A stretch of 64,000 bases of DNA from Kroppenstedtia sanguinis (lineage in GTDB: Bacteria; Bacillota; Bacilli; Thermoactinomycetales; DSM-45169): positions 62,001 through 126,000 of the forward strand of contig NZ_JBNPXF010000002.1 in the NCBI RefSeq assembly GCF_050433445.1. Reading direction: 5' to 3'. Of the stretch, positions 1 to 8,178 are shown piece by piece. The notes below the pieces were generated by a model. It made no database searches. It saw only the letters and a program-made list of their open reading frames with translations, and was not told the origin of the DNA. Every line of letters starts with the position of its first letter. Positions within the stretch are counted from its first letter, which is position 1. The position numbers were made by a program, and so were the translations under genes.

Positions 1-209
1 TGGCTCCAAACGATCTCAACATGCTTTTCAACATGTTTAACATCGCAACCATGTTCTACTTTATTTATGATCAGAAAAAGTTGTTTGAAGAGCATACGCA
101 AAGGGGTGGGGAAAAAGCGGGAGTAGGGATTCCCTTGTTAATCGCCCTCCCCATCCTCCTCATCCTCCTCTTTTTCGTGGGGATTGCTACCATCATCTCC
201 GTTTTATAA
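1..209 (+). CDS. 3' end of a membrane protein gene (partial)
   Basis: An open frame enters from the window edge and stops at the TAA at 207-209. The first ATG (21) has no ribosome binding site and the frame is open upstream, so the start probably lies outside. The visible 68 or so residues hold a hydrophobic stretch near the N-terminal side (around FNIATMFYFIY), a charged linker, and a strongly hydrophobic C-terminal helix (about residues 36-60) rich in Leu and Ile. This looks like the last two membrane segments of an integral membrane protein. I do not recognise the family. Confidence 0.45.
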   Translation, partial: APNDLNMLFNMFNIATMFYFIYDQKKLFEEHTQRGGEKAGVGIPLLIALPILLILLFFVGIATIISVL

Positions 210-278
210 ACGAGCGAAAGATCCACCGAAGAGGTCAATTTTTCGTTGTAAGGTCGTTTTTTTCGCTTCAGCAGAAGG

Positions 279-734
279 TTATGTCTTGGCTTCCTCGATC
301 AACCTTTCGGTGGCTTTAAAAACGGTATAGATGTAGTCGCCCCTCCGGCGGTCGACACTGGCCACCACCTCGGAATGGGGAGCCACGGGGTCGATCCGGG
401 GAATGTGGAAAGAAATCATGGGCAATCCAAAAAAAGCGTAGTTGGGATCATCTAGGTGAATCGTCCATTTGCCCTTCAAATTCTTGCGGTACACCTGGCC
501 GGTATAGCGTACCAGTGCATCCAGGGTTTCTTTGTTGGATTCCTTGAGCAGATCATCGACAGAGGGGTAGTGTTCAAGCATCCATTCTTCCAACCGTAGG
601 AGGGACTCCGGAGTGTAATCCAGCCTCGTTTCCGGGGGTATGTGATCGATGAAACGCTCTAGGATGTCTCCCATTTCCATCAACCAAACCTGGAACTTGC
701 CATGGTCATCCAGCTCCAACTTATCTACTCCCAT
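279..734 (-). CDS. conserved hypothetical protein, 151 aa
   Basis: The start ATG at 734 follows a good GGGAGG site. The soluble protein is acidic at its N-terminal half and rich in Trp, Tyr and Pro (EEWMLEHYPSVDDLL, KWTIHLDDPNYAFFGLP). It has no signal peptide or membrane segment. I do not recognise a catalytic motif. The mixed helical N-terminus and beta-rich C-terminus suggest a small globular domain of unknown function. It stands alone on the minus strand, downstream of msrB and separated from it by a hairpin terminator. Confidence 0.6.
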   Translation of the reverse strand: MGVDKLELDDHGKFQVWLMEMGDILERFIDHIPPETRLDYTPESLLRLEEWMLEHYPSVDDLLKESNKETLDALVRYTGQVYRKNLKGKWTIHLDDPNYAFFGLPMISFHIPRIDPVAPHSEVVASVDRRRGDYIYTVFKATERLIEEAKT

Positions 735-817
735 TTTCTACCTCCCGCCTTTTTCAATGATTTTCACTTGAACAACCCTCATTCCAGCCCCTGGTATCCA
801 AATCGACTGAAAAGCAG

Positions 818-852
818 CAAGCTGTCCCGAAAATCGAGACAGCTTGTTTTTT
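818..852. terminator. rho-independent terminator, bidirectional-like
   Basis: A 9-bp perfect stem (CAAGCTGTC and GACAGCTTG) with an 11-nt loop is followed by TTTTTT on the plus strand and a weaker TTTT on the minus strand. It lies just past the msrB stop and most likely ends msrB transcription. Confidence 0.7.
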
Positions 853-867
853 GGATCACTTCTCTGT

Positions 868-1329
868 TCAATCTTTCTTCTCCTCTTCATCAAACAGCTT
901 CCGGTACTCTCCATAGCCCTCTTTTTCTAGGTCTTCCTTAGGAATGAAGCGGAGGGCGGCGGAATTGATGCAATAGCGGAGGCCTTCGGGGCCGGGTCCG
1001 TCGTCGAAGACGTGGCCTAGATGGGAGTCTGCCTGCTTGCTTCGCACTTCCGTCCGGATCATCCCGTGACTGCGGTCCTGGTGCTCTCCGATGCGGGACT
1101 TGTCGATGGGCCGGGTGAAGCTGGGCCAACCACAGCCAGCATCATACTGATCTTGGGAGCTGAAGAGGGGCTCGCCGGAGACGATGTCTACATAGATGCC
1201 TTCTCGTTGGTTATCCCAGTACTCATTTTGGAAAGGGGGCTCCGTACCGCTGTTCTGGGTTACTTCAAATTGAAGGGGAGTCAGCCTCTTTTTCAAAGAC
1301 TCCCGGTTGGGTTTTTGATCTGAGGTCAC
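868..1329 (-). CDS. msrB: peptide-methionine (R)-S-oxide reductase MsrB
   Basis: MsrB reduces methionine-R-sulfoxide in oxidised proteins. The frame is open for 45 further codons upstream, but an AAGGAGG site lies 8 nt before the GTG at 1329, giving 153 aa, the usual length. Family blocks are visible: the segment starting KKRLTPLQFEVTQ, GCGWPSF, DSHLGHVFDDGPGPEGLRYCINSAALRF with the catalytic Cys before INSAALRF. The two CxxC pairs of zinc-binding MsrB forms are absent, as in the Bacillus type. It is transcribed from downstream of the IclR gene and may share its transcript. Confidence 0.93.
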   Translation of the reverse strand: MTSDQKPNRESLKKRLTPLQFEVTQNSGTEPPFQNEYWDNQREGIYVDIVSGEPLFSSQDQYDAGCGWPSFTRPIDKSRIGEHQDRSHGMIRTEVRSKQADSHLGHVFDDGPGPEGLRYCINSAALRFIPKEDLEKEGYGEYRKLFDEEEKKD

Positions 1330-1470
1330 TCTGAATTCCTCCTTGATCTGGATTTTTTCCTGAAAGGTGTGTCTGATCCTGCCTCCGATGTTTTCGCCAC
1401 GCCTCCAAGCTATGGTTTGCTTGGAAGCATCGGGTGGTTTCTTCTTTCTTTCTGTACTTACCACTTCTCG

Positions 1471-2214
1471 TCATCGCTTAAGCATCTTTTCCATTCGTTT
1501 TGCGGCTTTCAACACGTGGGGCACCACTTCCTCGATCCGCTCTTCCGTCAGGCGACCCACCGGCCCGGAAACAGCTAGGGATGCTTCAACTTCACCCTTG
1601 GAGCCAAAGATAGGAACAGCGACGGCGGAGGTTCCCGCCTCCCTCTCTTCCACACTAGTAGCGTAGCCTTGTTTCCGTATCTTTCTCAGTTGTTCCCTGT
1701 ATGGCTCCGGATCCACGTTCTCCGGCCACTGAGGGTCCGACAAGATCTCCTCCTGAAGGGAAGGGTTGGCGAAGGCAACGAGGACTTTGCTGGCGGCTCC
1801 CACCGCCAGAGGCATGCGAGCCCCCACCGGCGCCACCCGCCGGATCGCCTGTAAACTTTCCACGGCCTGTACGCGAACCCGTTCTGTCCCATCCCGGACA
1901 TAGAGACTCACTGTCTCTTCGATTTCGTCTCGGAGTCTCTCCATCCCGGGAAGAAAAAGAACTGCTGGATCATCGGAACGGGACAGATGGGCAGACAATT
2001 CCCAGATACGAAAACCCAACTTATATTTTTCCGTATCCGAATCCCGGGACAAAAACCCCTTCTCCTCCAGTGTGGCCAGCAGACGGTACACCGTACTCTT
2101 ATTCAATTCGGTCAATCTGGAGATCTCAGTCAAAGACAGCTCTGGTTTCTGGATGAAACAGAGCAAAATGTCCAGTGCACGCTCAGCCGCACGCACTGTT
2201 TTTTTACCTTCCAT
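1471..2214 (-). CDS. IclR-family transcriptional regulator
   Basis: At 247 aa it has the usual IclR layout: an N-terminal winged helix-turn-helix (about residues 8-65; SLTEISRLTELNKSTVYRLLATLEEKGFL) and a C-terminal effector domain (about 80-245) with the GTSAVAVPIF and LAVSGP blocks. The start ATG follows AAGGGG. It is divergent from acnA, with roughly 220 bp between them carrying two inverted repeats, so it may regulate itself and acnA. The effector cannot be told from sequence; IclR proteins often respond to small organic acids. Confidence 0.9.
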   Translation of the reverse strand: MEGKKTVRAAERALDILLCFIQKPELSLTEISRLTELNKSTVYRLLATLEEKGFLSRDSDTEKYKLGFRIWELSAHLSRSDDPAVLFLPGMERLRDEIEETVSLYVRDGTERVRVQAVESLQAIRRVAPVGARMPLAVGAASKVLVAFANPSLQEEILSDPQWPENVDPEPYREQLRKIRKQGYATSVEEREAGTSAVAVPIFGSKGEVEASLAVSGPVGRLTEERIEEVVPHVLKAAKRMEKMLKR

Positions 2215-2324
2215 TTGCGGGGTCCCCTTTAGTTATTCCGCTTGATGAAATTCCTTTTTATTTTTCATCCATTATAATCTGTTTTTTTTCGGGGGCAAAG
2301 GGAAATTTTCAGGCGCTTCAAGGG

Positions 2325-2391
2325 TATACAAAACGAAAGAACCCGTTGTATAATAGTATCGAAAAAGAAACTACGTTTCATACAACGAAAC
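2325..2391 (+). promoter_or_regulatory. acnA promoter region with two inverted repeats
   Basis: A -10 box TATAAT (2349-2354) lies about 80 nt before acnA; no clear -35 is present, which suits an activated or regulated promoter. TATACAA (2325-2331) and TTGTATA (2346-2352) form an inverted repeat that covers the promoter. Downstream, GTTTC and GAAAC at 2375-2391, separated by 7 nt, form a palindrome resembling IclR/KdgR-type operators (TTTC-N7-GAAA). The position after -10 would fit repression. Confidence 0.5.
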
Positions 2392-2435
2392 AGAACTCCT
2401 TCCACTATTCAACCCACAAAGGAGGTTGTTTACCT

Positions 2436-5138
2436 ATGTCCAAAAAGGACCTCTACGGCGTGCGCCAAAAGTTGACCACCAGCGGTAAGGATTATGTTTA
2501 CTACAGCCTGAAGGGACTGGATGAAAAAGGGGTCGGCGATATCTCCCGCCTGCCTTTCTCCATCAAAGTCCTGCTGGAAGCCGCTGTGCGTCAATACGAC
2601 GGCCACTCTGTTACCAAGGAACATATCGATCAACTGGCCAATTGGACCTCACAAAAAGATAAAACGGAAGTGGCCTTCAAGCCGGCACGAATCGTGTTGC
2701 AGGACTTCACCGGCGTTCCCGCCGTTGTAGACCTGGCTGCCCTCCGTTCTGCCATGGCCCGGGTAGGAGGCGACCCGAATCGGATCAACCCGCTCATCCC
2801 TGTGGACCTGGTCATCGACCACTCGGTGATGGTAGACAAATTTGGCACCCAGGATGCACTCGCCTACAATATGGACCGGGAATTTGAGCGAAACGAAGAG
2901 CGTTACCGCCTCCTACGCTGGGCGACGGATGCCTTCGACAATTTCCGGGCTGTGCCTCCGGCCACCGGGATTGTGCACCAGGTCAACCTGGAATATCTGG
3001 CCAAAGTGGCCCAGACTCGAGAAGTGGACGGCGAAACCGAAGTTTATCCCGACTCCCTCGTGGGGACCGACTCCCACACCACGATGATCAACGGCTTGGG
3101 TGTACTCGGCTGGGGCGTCGGCGGGATCGAGGCCGAAGCCGGGATGCTGGGGCAACCGCTCTACTTCCTCACCCCAGATGTGATTGGCTTCAAATTGACC
3201 GGGCAACTGGCGGAAGGAGCTACCGCCACAGACTTGGCCCTGACGGTCACCGAGATGTTGCGCAAAAAAGGGGTCGTCGGCAAATTCGTGGAATTCTACG
3301 GCCCAGGTCTGTCCAACATCAGCCTGGCCGACCGTGCCACTGTAGCCAACATGGCTCCAGAGTATGGCGCCACCATGGGCTTTTTCCCGGTGGACGAGGA
3401 ATCCCTCCAATACCTGCGTAACACCGGTCGCGACGAAGAGCTGGTGCAACTGGTCAAGGATTACTACACCGCCCAAGACATGTTCCGCACCGATGATACA
3501 CCGGATCCGGTCTTCACCGACACCGTTGAACTGGATCTGGGAGATGTAAAGCCCAGCCTCGCAGGTCCCCGTCGCCCTCAAGACCGGATCGAGTTGACCC
3601 AGATGCAGGAAAACTGGAATGAAACCCTGAAAAAGCCGGTGGAAGAGGGCGGCTTCGGAGTTCAGGAAAGCGATAAAAAGGTGAAGGTCAACTACAATGG
3701 GGAAACCTTTGAACTGGGTCACGGGGATGTAGCCATCGCCGCCATCACCAGTTGCACCAACACTTCCAACCCGTCGGTGATGCTAGGTGCAGCATTGGTG
3801 GCTCACAAGGCGGTACAGAAAGGGCTGACCGTCAAGCCCTACGTAAAAACCAGCCTGACACCGGGATCCAAGGTCGTCACGGAATACCTGGAGAAATCCG
3901 GCATGTTGGATTCCTTGAACAAACTGGGCTTTACCCTGGCCGGTTACGGTTGCGCCACCTGTATCGGAAACAGTGGACCTCTACCGGAAGAGATCAGCCA
4001 GGCCATCAACGACAACGATCTGACCGTGGCCTCGGTCTTGTCTGGTAACCGGAACTTTGAAGGCCGGATCCACCCTGATGTCAAAGCCAACTATCTGGCA
4101 TCTCCGCCGTTGGTGGTCGCCTACGCCCTCGCCGGCACGGTCAACATCGACTTTGACAAGGATCCCATCGGCCATGATCCCGATGGCAACCCGGTCTATT
4201 TCCATGACATCTGGCCCACCAACGAAGAAATCCGGCAGACCGTGGCTGCGTCGATGAACGCGGATCAATTCCGGAAACAGTATGCTAGTGTCTTCGATGC
4301 CAACGAACGTTGGAACCAGATGGATACGCCTGAGGGAGAGCTCTACGAGTGGGACGAAGCCTCCACCTATATTCAGGAGCCGCCCTTCTTCACAGACCTG
4401 TCTCCTGAAGTGGAATCGATCCAGGAAATCAAAGGAGCCCGTGCCATGGCTCTGCTGAAGGACTCTGTGACCACGGACCATATCTCTCCCGCCGGCGCCA
4501 TCGCTCCCAGCAGTCCCGCTGGACAGTACCTGAAGGAGCACGGTGTGCAACCCCGGGACTTCAACTCCTACGGCTCTCGTCGGGGGAACGACCGCATCAT
4601 GACCCGGGGTACCTTCGCCAACATCCGCATCCGCAACCAGATGGTTCCGGGAACGGAAGGCGGCTTCACCAAGTACGTACCCTCTGGGGAAACGATGCCC
4701 ATCTATGATGCGGCTATGAAATACAAGGAAGAAGACACCCCGCTGGTGGTTCTCGCCGGGAAAGAATACGGTACTGGCAGCTCCCGAGACTGGGCCGCCA
4801 AAGGGACCAACCTCCTCGGTGTCAAAGCCGTGATCGCGGAGAGCTTCGAGCGGATTCACCGCAGCAACCTGGTCGGCATGGGCGTGCTCCCGCTGCAATT
4901 TGAAGAAGGGAACAGCTGGCAATCCCTCGGCCTGAACGGTGAAGAAACCTTCGACATCGAAGGGCTGAACGATGAGGTGCAACCCTTCCAAAAAGTGAAG
5001 GTGACCGCCACCAAAGCCGATGGTTCCCAGATAGAATTCCAAGGGATCGTCCGTCTCGACAGCCAGGTGGATATCGAGTACTATCGCAACGGCGGGATCC
5101 TGCAGACGGTTCTGCGTCAGATCCTGAACAACCGTTAA
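2436..5138 (+). CDS. acnA: aconitate hydratase AcnA
   Basis: This [4Fe-4S] enzyme interconverts citrate and isocitrate in the TCA cycle. The ATG at 2436 follows AAAGGAGG; the frame is open further upstream but without a site. At 900 aa it is full length. Visible blocks: DSHTTMINGLGVLGWGVGG, TSCTNTSNPSVM (first cluster Cys), GYGCATCIGNSG (the other two cluster Cys), SGNRNFEGR, and the swivel-domain motif TGSSRDWAAKG. It begins a transcription unit that formerly included the VOC gene starting 1 nt after its stop. IclR may control it. Confidence 0.97.
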   Translation: MSKKDLYGVRQKLTTSGKDYVYYSLKGLDEKGVGDISRLPFSIKVLLEAAVRQYDGHSVTKEHIDQLANWTSQKDKTEVAFKPARIVLQDFTGVPAVVDLAALRSAMARVGGDPNRINPLIPVDLVIDHSVMVDKFGTQDALAYNMDREFERNEERYRLLRWATDAFDNFRAVPPATGIVHQVNLEYLAKVAQTREVDGETEVYPDSLVGTDSHTTMINGLGVLGWGVGGIEAEAGMLGQPLYFLTPDVIGFKLTGQLAEGATATDLALTVTEMLRKKGVVGKFVEFYGPGLSNISLADRATVANMAPEYGATMGFFPVDEESLQYLRNTGRDEELVQLVKDYYTAQDMFRTDDTPDPVFTDTVELDLGDVKPSLAGPRRPQDRIELTQMQENWNETLKKPVEEGGFGVQESDKKVKVNYNGETFELGHGDVAIAAITSCTNTSNPSVMLGAALVAHKAVQKGLTVKPYVKTSLTPGSKVVTEYLEKSGMLDSLNKLGFTLAGYGCATCIGNSGPLPEEISQAINDNDLTVASVLSGNRNFEGRIHPDVKANYLASPPLVVAYALAGTVNIDFDKDPIGHDPDGNPVYFHDIWPTNEEIRQTVAASMNADQFRKQYASVFDANERWNQMDTPEGELYEWDEASTYIQEPPFFTDLSPEVESIQEIKGARAMALLKDSVTTDHISPAGAIAPSSPAGQYLKEHGVQPRDFNSYGSRRGNDRIMTRGTFANIRIRNQMVPGTEGGFTKYVPSGETMPIYDAAMKYKEEDTPLVVLAGKEYGTGSSRDWAAKGTNLLGVKAVIAESFERIHRSNLVGMGVLPLQFEEGNSWQSLGLNGEETFDIEGLNDEVQPFQKVKVTATKADGSQIEFQGIVRLDSQVDIEYYRNGGILQTVLRQILNNR

Positions 5139-5139
5139 G

Positions 5140-5504
5140 GTGAAGCTTCTCCGCATTCACCATCACAGATCACCATCCCCCGAGGGGCAGAAGCGGAGGC
5201 CCGGCATTTTTACTGTGATGTGATGAGACTCACAGAGATTCCCAAGCCTGACAGTTTAAACGGTCGGGGCGGATTCTGGCTCCGACTCGGGGATGTGGAG
5301 ATCCACGTCGGAACCGAAGACGGGATGGACCGCAACCGAACCAAAGCCCATCTCGCCTATCAAGTGGAGGATCTGGAATCCTAGCGTCGCCGTCTGACGG
5401 AACAGGGCGCCGCCATCCTGGACTCCATCCCCATCCCGGGCTTTGACCGCTTCGAACTGCGAGACCCCTTCGGCAACCGGTTGGAATGGATAGAGAAAAA
5501 ATAA
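5140..5504 (+). pseudogene. broken VOC (glyoxalase/dioxygenase) superfamily gene
   Basis: Conceptual translation from the GTG at 5140 gives a VOC-type protein (start like KLLRIHH, then QITIPRGAEAEARHFY, GGFWLRLGDVEIHVG, HLAYQVEDLES, FELRDPFGNRLEWIE). Two lesions break it. A loss of one base near 5163 shifts the frame after KLLRIHH, and TAG at 5382-5384 replaces a likely TGG (Trp). The start is 1 nt after the acnA stop, so it was probably the second gene of the acnA unit. A terminator follows the last stop. Confidence 0.75.
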
Positions 5505-5510
5505 CCAAAA

Positions 5511-5541
5511 CCCCCTCGCCTGGATCGCGAGGGGGTTTTAT
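5511..5541. terminator. bidirectional terminator between the acnA unit and the peptide gene
   Basis: CCCCCTCGC (5511-5519) pairs with GCGAGGGGG (5527-5535) over a 7-nt loop. TTTTA follows on the plus strand and TTTTGG on the minus strand. It can end both the plus-strand acnA unit and the minus-strand cysteine-peptide transcript. Confidence 0.85.
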
Positions 5542-5560
5542 AAAGTATAACTCTCGAAAA

Positions 5561-5725
5561 TTAGCATCCGCACTTTTTAAATATCAGGTTACCGGTGTGG
5601 ACCAACTCAAACATCGCCCAATCATTGTTACATCTTTTGTCTTTCGCACAATGAACTTCCCCTTGAGTTCCTACTTCTCCTTGAGAGTGAAATCCGGTCA
5701 ATTTAGCAAAAAAACCATCCAACAT
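5561..5725 (-). CDS. 54-aa four-cysteine peptide, candidate secreted/modified peptide precursor
   Basis: A short gene with strong start signals: AAGGAGG at 5740-5734, 8 nt before the ATG at 5725, TAA at 5561-5563. The product starts MLDGFFAKLTG, has a short repeat (SQGEVGTQGEVH), Cys at 26, 32, 52 and 54, Trp at 36, and ends KKCGC. No Sec signal peptide and no Gly-Gly leader are visible. It is the last gene of an island coding for two thiol-disulfide proteins, a MauE-type protein, an ABC exporter and two permeases, and it has its own promoter. I infer a peptide whose cysteines are oxidised or crosslinked during export, such as a bacteriocin or signal. The family was not recognised. Confidence 0.72.
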   Translation of the reverse strand: MLDGFFAKLTGFHSQGEVGTQGEVHCAKDKRCNNDWAMFELVHTGNLIFKKCGC

Positions 5726-5760
5726 TTACATAACCTCCTTAATATTCATCACTATCTAAC

Positions 5761-5788
5761 AATATACTAAAAAAAGAACTATAGTCAA
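5761..5788 (-). promoter_or_regulatory. sigma-A-type promoter of the four-cysteine peptide gene
   Basis: On the minus strand TTGACT (5788-5783) and TATATT (5766-5761) are separated by 16 nt, about 35 nt upstream of the start codon. It lies after the stop of the last permease gene, so the peptide can be expressed much more strongly than the transport genes. Confidence 0.7.
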
Positions 5789-5818
5789 CATTATTTTCTA
5801 TAATTGGATTGTATTAGT

Positions 5819-6748
5819 TTATATATAGGGGTATTGACTATAATTCCTGCGAACCTTTTTCTCTATGGCTGATAAAAGCAAATACCAAGCCGCCAACAAC
5901 AGCAGATATCCTCCTAAGGGACAAAGGATTAACCAATCGTGGTTCGCCATCAAAGCGGCCCTTTCCTGGGCAACCAAGCCCATGGTTTCAAAAGAGCGGG
6001 ATACATAGTCCAACCCGCCGGGAGACTCCTTCTTAATTGAACCTCCAAGGAACAGGCCGAGAACACTTAATTGGCCGATCAAGTTGAGAGTGGAAATCAT
6101 ATTCTTAAGAAAGAGTAGCAATATATCCTCTTTTAGAAAAGGGAGGATATGCTTGCGAATGAGCCATTGACGTGGTGCCCCTAGATGGAGAGAAGCCACA
6201 AATGACAACCTCTCTTTCAGTTCTTCCGTTCTCTGCTGTATGGCAGAAGCAACGGGCCCAATCCCCATCACCACCAGGATGATGCTCTGAAACAAGATCA
6301 AGTAGAGGATGGGCACAGGGGTGTTGGTCCCCAATCCATACAAAAGGAAATACAAAACAATGATCACTGGAATACTGCCCAATCCCCCCATCAGCTGATG
6401 AGAGACCAGCGGACGACGTCCCGACAGCCCCATCCAGCAACCCAGGCAGACACCGAACAGCAACTGAAAAAAAACGATGAATACAGGCACAAAGACCGTG
6501 TATTTCAATCCATATAGATACAACGTCAAAAGATCCCGGCCGTAACGATCCGTGCCAAACCAGTGCTCCTGGGATGGAGGAGCAGGAGCAACCGTCACCT
6601 CTGTGCTTCCATTGACATTTTTGAACTCCACCGCCCGCTCCTCATTGGGTGTATATGGGGTAAGAGTCGGACCGACACAGGCCAGCAGGACGAAGATCGC
6701 CAGCATGCCTCCCCCGATCCATACACCTATTTTCCATGATTTAATCAT
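5819..6748 (-). CDS. OppC/DppC-type ABC transporter permease
   Basis: A 309-aa membrane protein with an N-terminal membrane helix (about 8-30), an extracytoplasmic loop, the family motif HWFGTDRYGRDLL (about residues 84-96), then several membrane helices. These features match the OppC/DppC subunit of peptide-type ABC importers. The ATG overlaps the upstream permease by 8 nt, indicating translational coupling. The partner permease is adjacent, but no OppD/F-type ATPase or substrate-binding protein is nearby, which is unusual. The EAA-like loop (ASLHLGAPRQWLIRKHILP) is divergent. It may handle the neighbouring peptide or use another ATPase. Confidence 0.82.
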   Translation of the reverse strand: MIKSWKIGVWIGGGMLAIFVLLACVGPTLTPYTPNEERAVEFKNVNGSTEVTVAPAPPSQEHWFGTDRYGRDLLTLYLYGLKYTVFVPVFIVFFQLLFGVCLGCWMGLSGRRPLVSHQLMGGLGSIPVIIVLYFLLYGLGTNTPVPILYLILFQSIILVVMGIGPVASAIQQRTEELKERLSFVASLHLGAPRQWLIRKHILPFLKEDILLLFLKNMISTLNLIGQLSVLGLFLGGSIKKESPGGLDYVSRSFETMGLVAQERAALMANHDWLILCPLGGYLLLLAAWYLLLSAIEKKVRRNYSQYPYI

Positions 6749-7610
6749 GAACCAACCTCTTTCCGATCAGCCACAATAAGAGTTGCATCCATCCATAGGC
6801 CATCCAATAGATCAGGATCAGGCAGATCAAGGTTTTTGCCATCAGCGGGTAATGATAAACCTGAGTGTCGAGAAACTGGGTGATTCCCGGTGAATTAAAC
6901 CAATACTCAATGATGAGCAGATTTCCCAGCAGTGTGGCATTTAGATGGTGTAGCTGACCTCGAACCGACGGGAGAAGATTCCGAAAGACATGATGGATAT
7001 AGATCTGGGTCCGATTCAGCCCTTTGGATTTCGCCGTGCGGATAAAATCCTCCGTAAGTATCTGTTGCATTCTTCCGGAAATAAATTGTACCAAGTAAAC
7101 CAAGGGCACCAAAGTCATAGTAATCATCGGTAAAACCCATGCTACATTTTCATAGACAGAGGCCACCTCCAATACTAACACGCCGCTCTTTCGGTAGATC
7201 CCAATCACGATAAACTGTAATAGGATGGCGAGCACAAAGTCCGGGACGACCCCTAAGAAACCTATCACCGATTTGGGCCACCCGTTAACTTTTGCCAAAA
7301 TCATCCCCAGTGGCACTCCCACCAATAAAACCAAAGTCCCGGCACTCCCTAGTGTGAAAGCCGAAAATGCAAACATTTCTTCAAAGTTCCTGTAAGTAGT
7401 GAAATCCTGAACCCACCCTGGGAGCGGTGCATCCTTTCCTGTCAAAAACTGAAAAATCGCCTCCACGCCTGGCTTCCAAGTAAAGGAGATGGATTCCCCT
7501 TCCACCGTAAAAAACAAGGGGAAGGCAGCCAAGAACAGCGCCACCCCAAACAAGGTGATCACAAGCAACAAGTACTTCCACACTCGGCTATAGACAGATA
7601 CTCTTGTCAT
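6741..7610 (-). CDS. OppB/DppB-type ABC transporter permease
   Basis: About 289 aa from the ATG at 7610. A TTG at 7631 with GGGAGGGG 9 nt upstream is an alternative start overlapping the previous gene. The protein shows an N-terminal membrane helix, a large loop and a C-terminal permease domain with the EAA-type loop DFIRTAKSKGLNRTQIYIHH followed by VFRNLLP. This fits OppB/DppB. It overlaps the OppC-type gene downstream by 8 nt and comes directly after the second thioredoxin-like gene, inside one operon. Confidence 0.82.
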   Translation of the reverse strand: MTRVSVYSRVWKYLLLVITLFGVALFLAAFPLFFTVEGESISFTWKPGVEAIFQFLTGKDAPLPGWVQDFTTYRNFEEMFAFSAFTLGSAGTLVLLVGVPLGMILAKVNGWPKSVIGFLGVVPDFVLAILLQFIVIGIYRKSGVLVLEVASVYENVAWVLPMITMTLVPLVYLVQFISGRMQQILTEDFIRTAKSKGLNRTQIYIHHVFRNLLPSVRGQLHHLNATLLGNLLIIEYWFNSPGITQFLDTQVYHYPLMAKTLICLILIYWMAYGWMQLLLWLIGKRLVHD

Positions 7611-7617
7611 ATTCGTT

Positions 7618-8172
7618 TCAAGAGGCGGCAATCGGATGTTCCCCTCCCAACAGTTGAAGTAACTCCTCGGGATCGGAAATAGGAGTCCCTTTTTCAACCA
7701 AGCCCTGGTTATTCACAGATATAGCAAAGGGATATCGATTCACTTGAAAGTGTCTTTCCATTTGGGATGACACCAGGTAATAAGCCCATGCAGGAATCAG
7801 GTCAGGTTGTTTGGCAGGGGTCTCCGAATCACGGTTGTAAATGATCACCAGATTCAGCCCTCGCTCTGCCCAGCCCTCTTTATTTAATTCCGTCAGAAGT
7901 TCCTTGCATTGTTCACACCCTTCTCTAGCAAACAGGAGCAAAACCCTTTGCCGAGTATAAAGCTTTTCAAATGGAACCAAATTTTCTTTATTATCCAACA
8001 CATGAAAAACAGGAGCTGGCTTTCCGATCACAGTGGACGCTGCTTTTAAATGCACGGTCTCCAGCTTCTTCATAAATTCTCCGACCCAACGGGCTAATAG
8101 GTAGATCAGAAACAATTCCGCCAACACGATAAACATCGTACATAATAAGATGATCTTATAACCTGTCTCCAC
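7618..8172 (-). CDS. membrane-anchored thioredoxin-like protein (TlpA/MauD type) 2
   Basis: At 184 aa with an N-terminal membrane helix (about 6-28), then a thioredoxin-like domain on the outer face. The active-site motif is CEQC in LLLFAREGCEQCKELL (Cys near residue 92), and the cis-Pro element appears as RYPFAI. GTG start with AGGTGA upstream. MauD-like proteins act with MauE to form disulfides in secreted partners. Its place after the MauE gene and near a four-cysteine peptide suggests that role. Direction of catalysis (oxidase or reductase) is not readable. Confidence 0.8.
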   Translation of the reverse strand: METGYKIILLCTMFIVLAELFLIYLLARWVGEFMKKLETVHLKAASTVIGKPAPVFHVLDNKENLVPFEKLYTRQRVLLLFAREGCEQCKELLTELNKEGWAERGLNLVIIYNRDSETPAKQPDLIPAWAYYLVSSQMERHFQVNRYPFAISVNNQGLVEKGTPISDPEELLQLLGGEHPIAAS

Positions 8173-8178
8173 TCTGGA

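Noticed and set aside
2175..2435. Extended N-terminus of aconitase (987 aa frame)
   Set aside because: The extra 87 codons cross the promoter region and have no ribosome binding site; AAAGGAGG before 2436 and family length fix the start.
5486..5770. 94-codon plus-strand frame across the peptide locus
   Set aside because: Antisense to the four-cysteine peptide gene, starts inside the VOC pseudogene and runs through a terminator hairpin.
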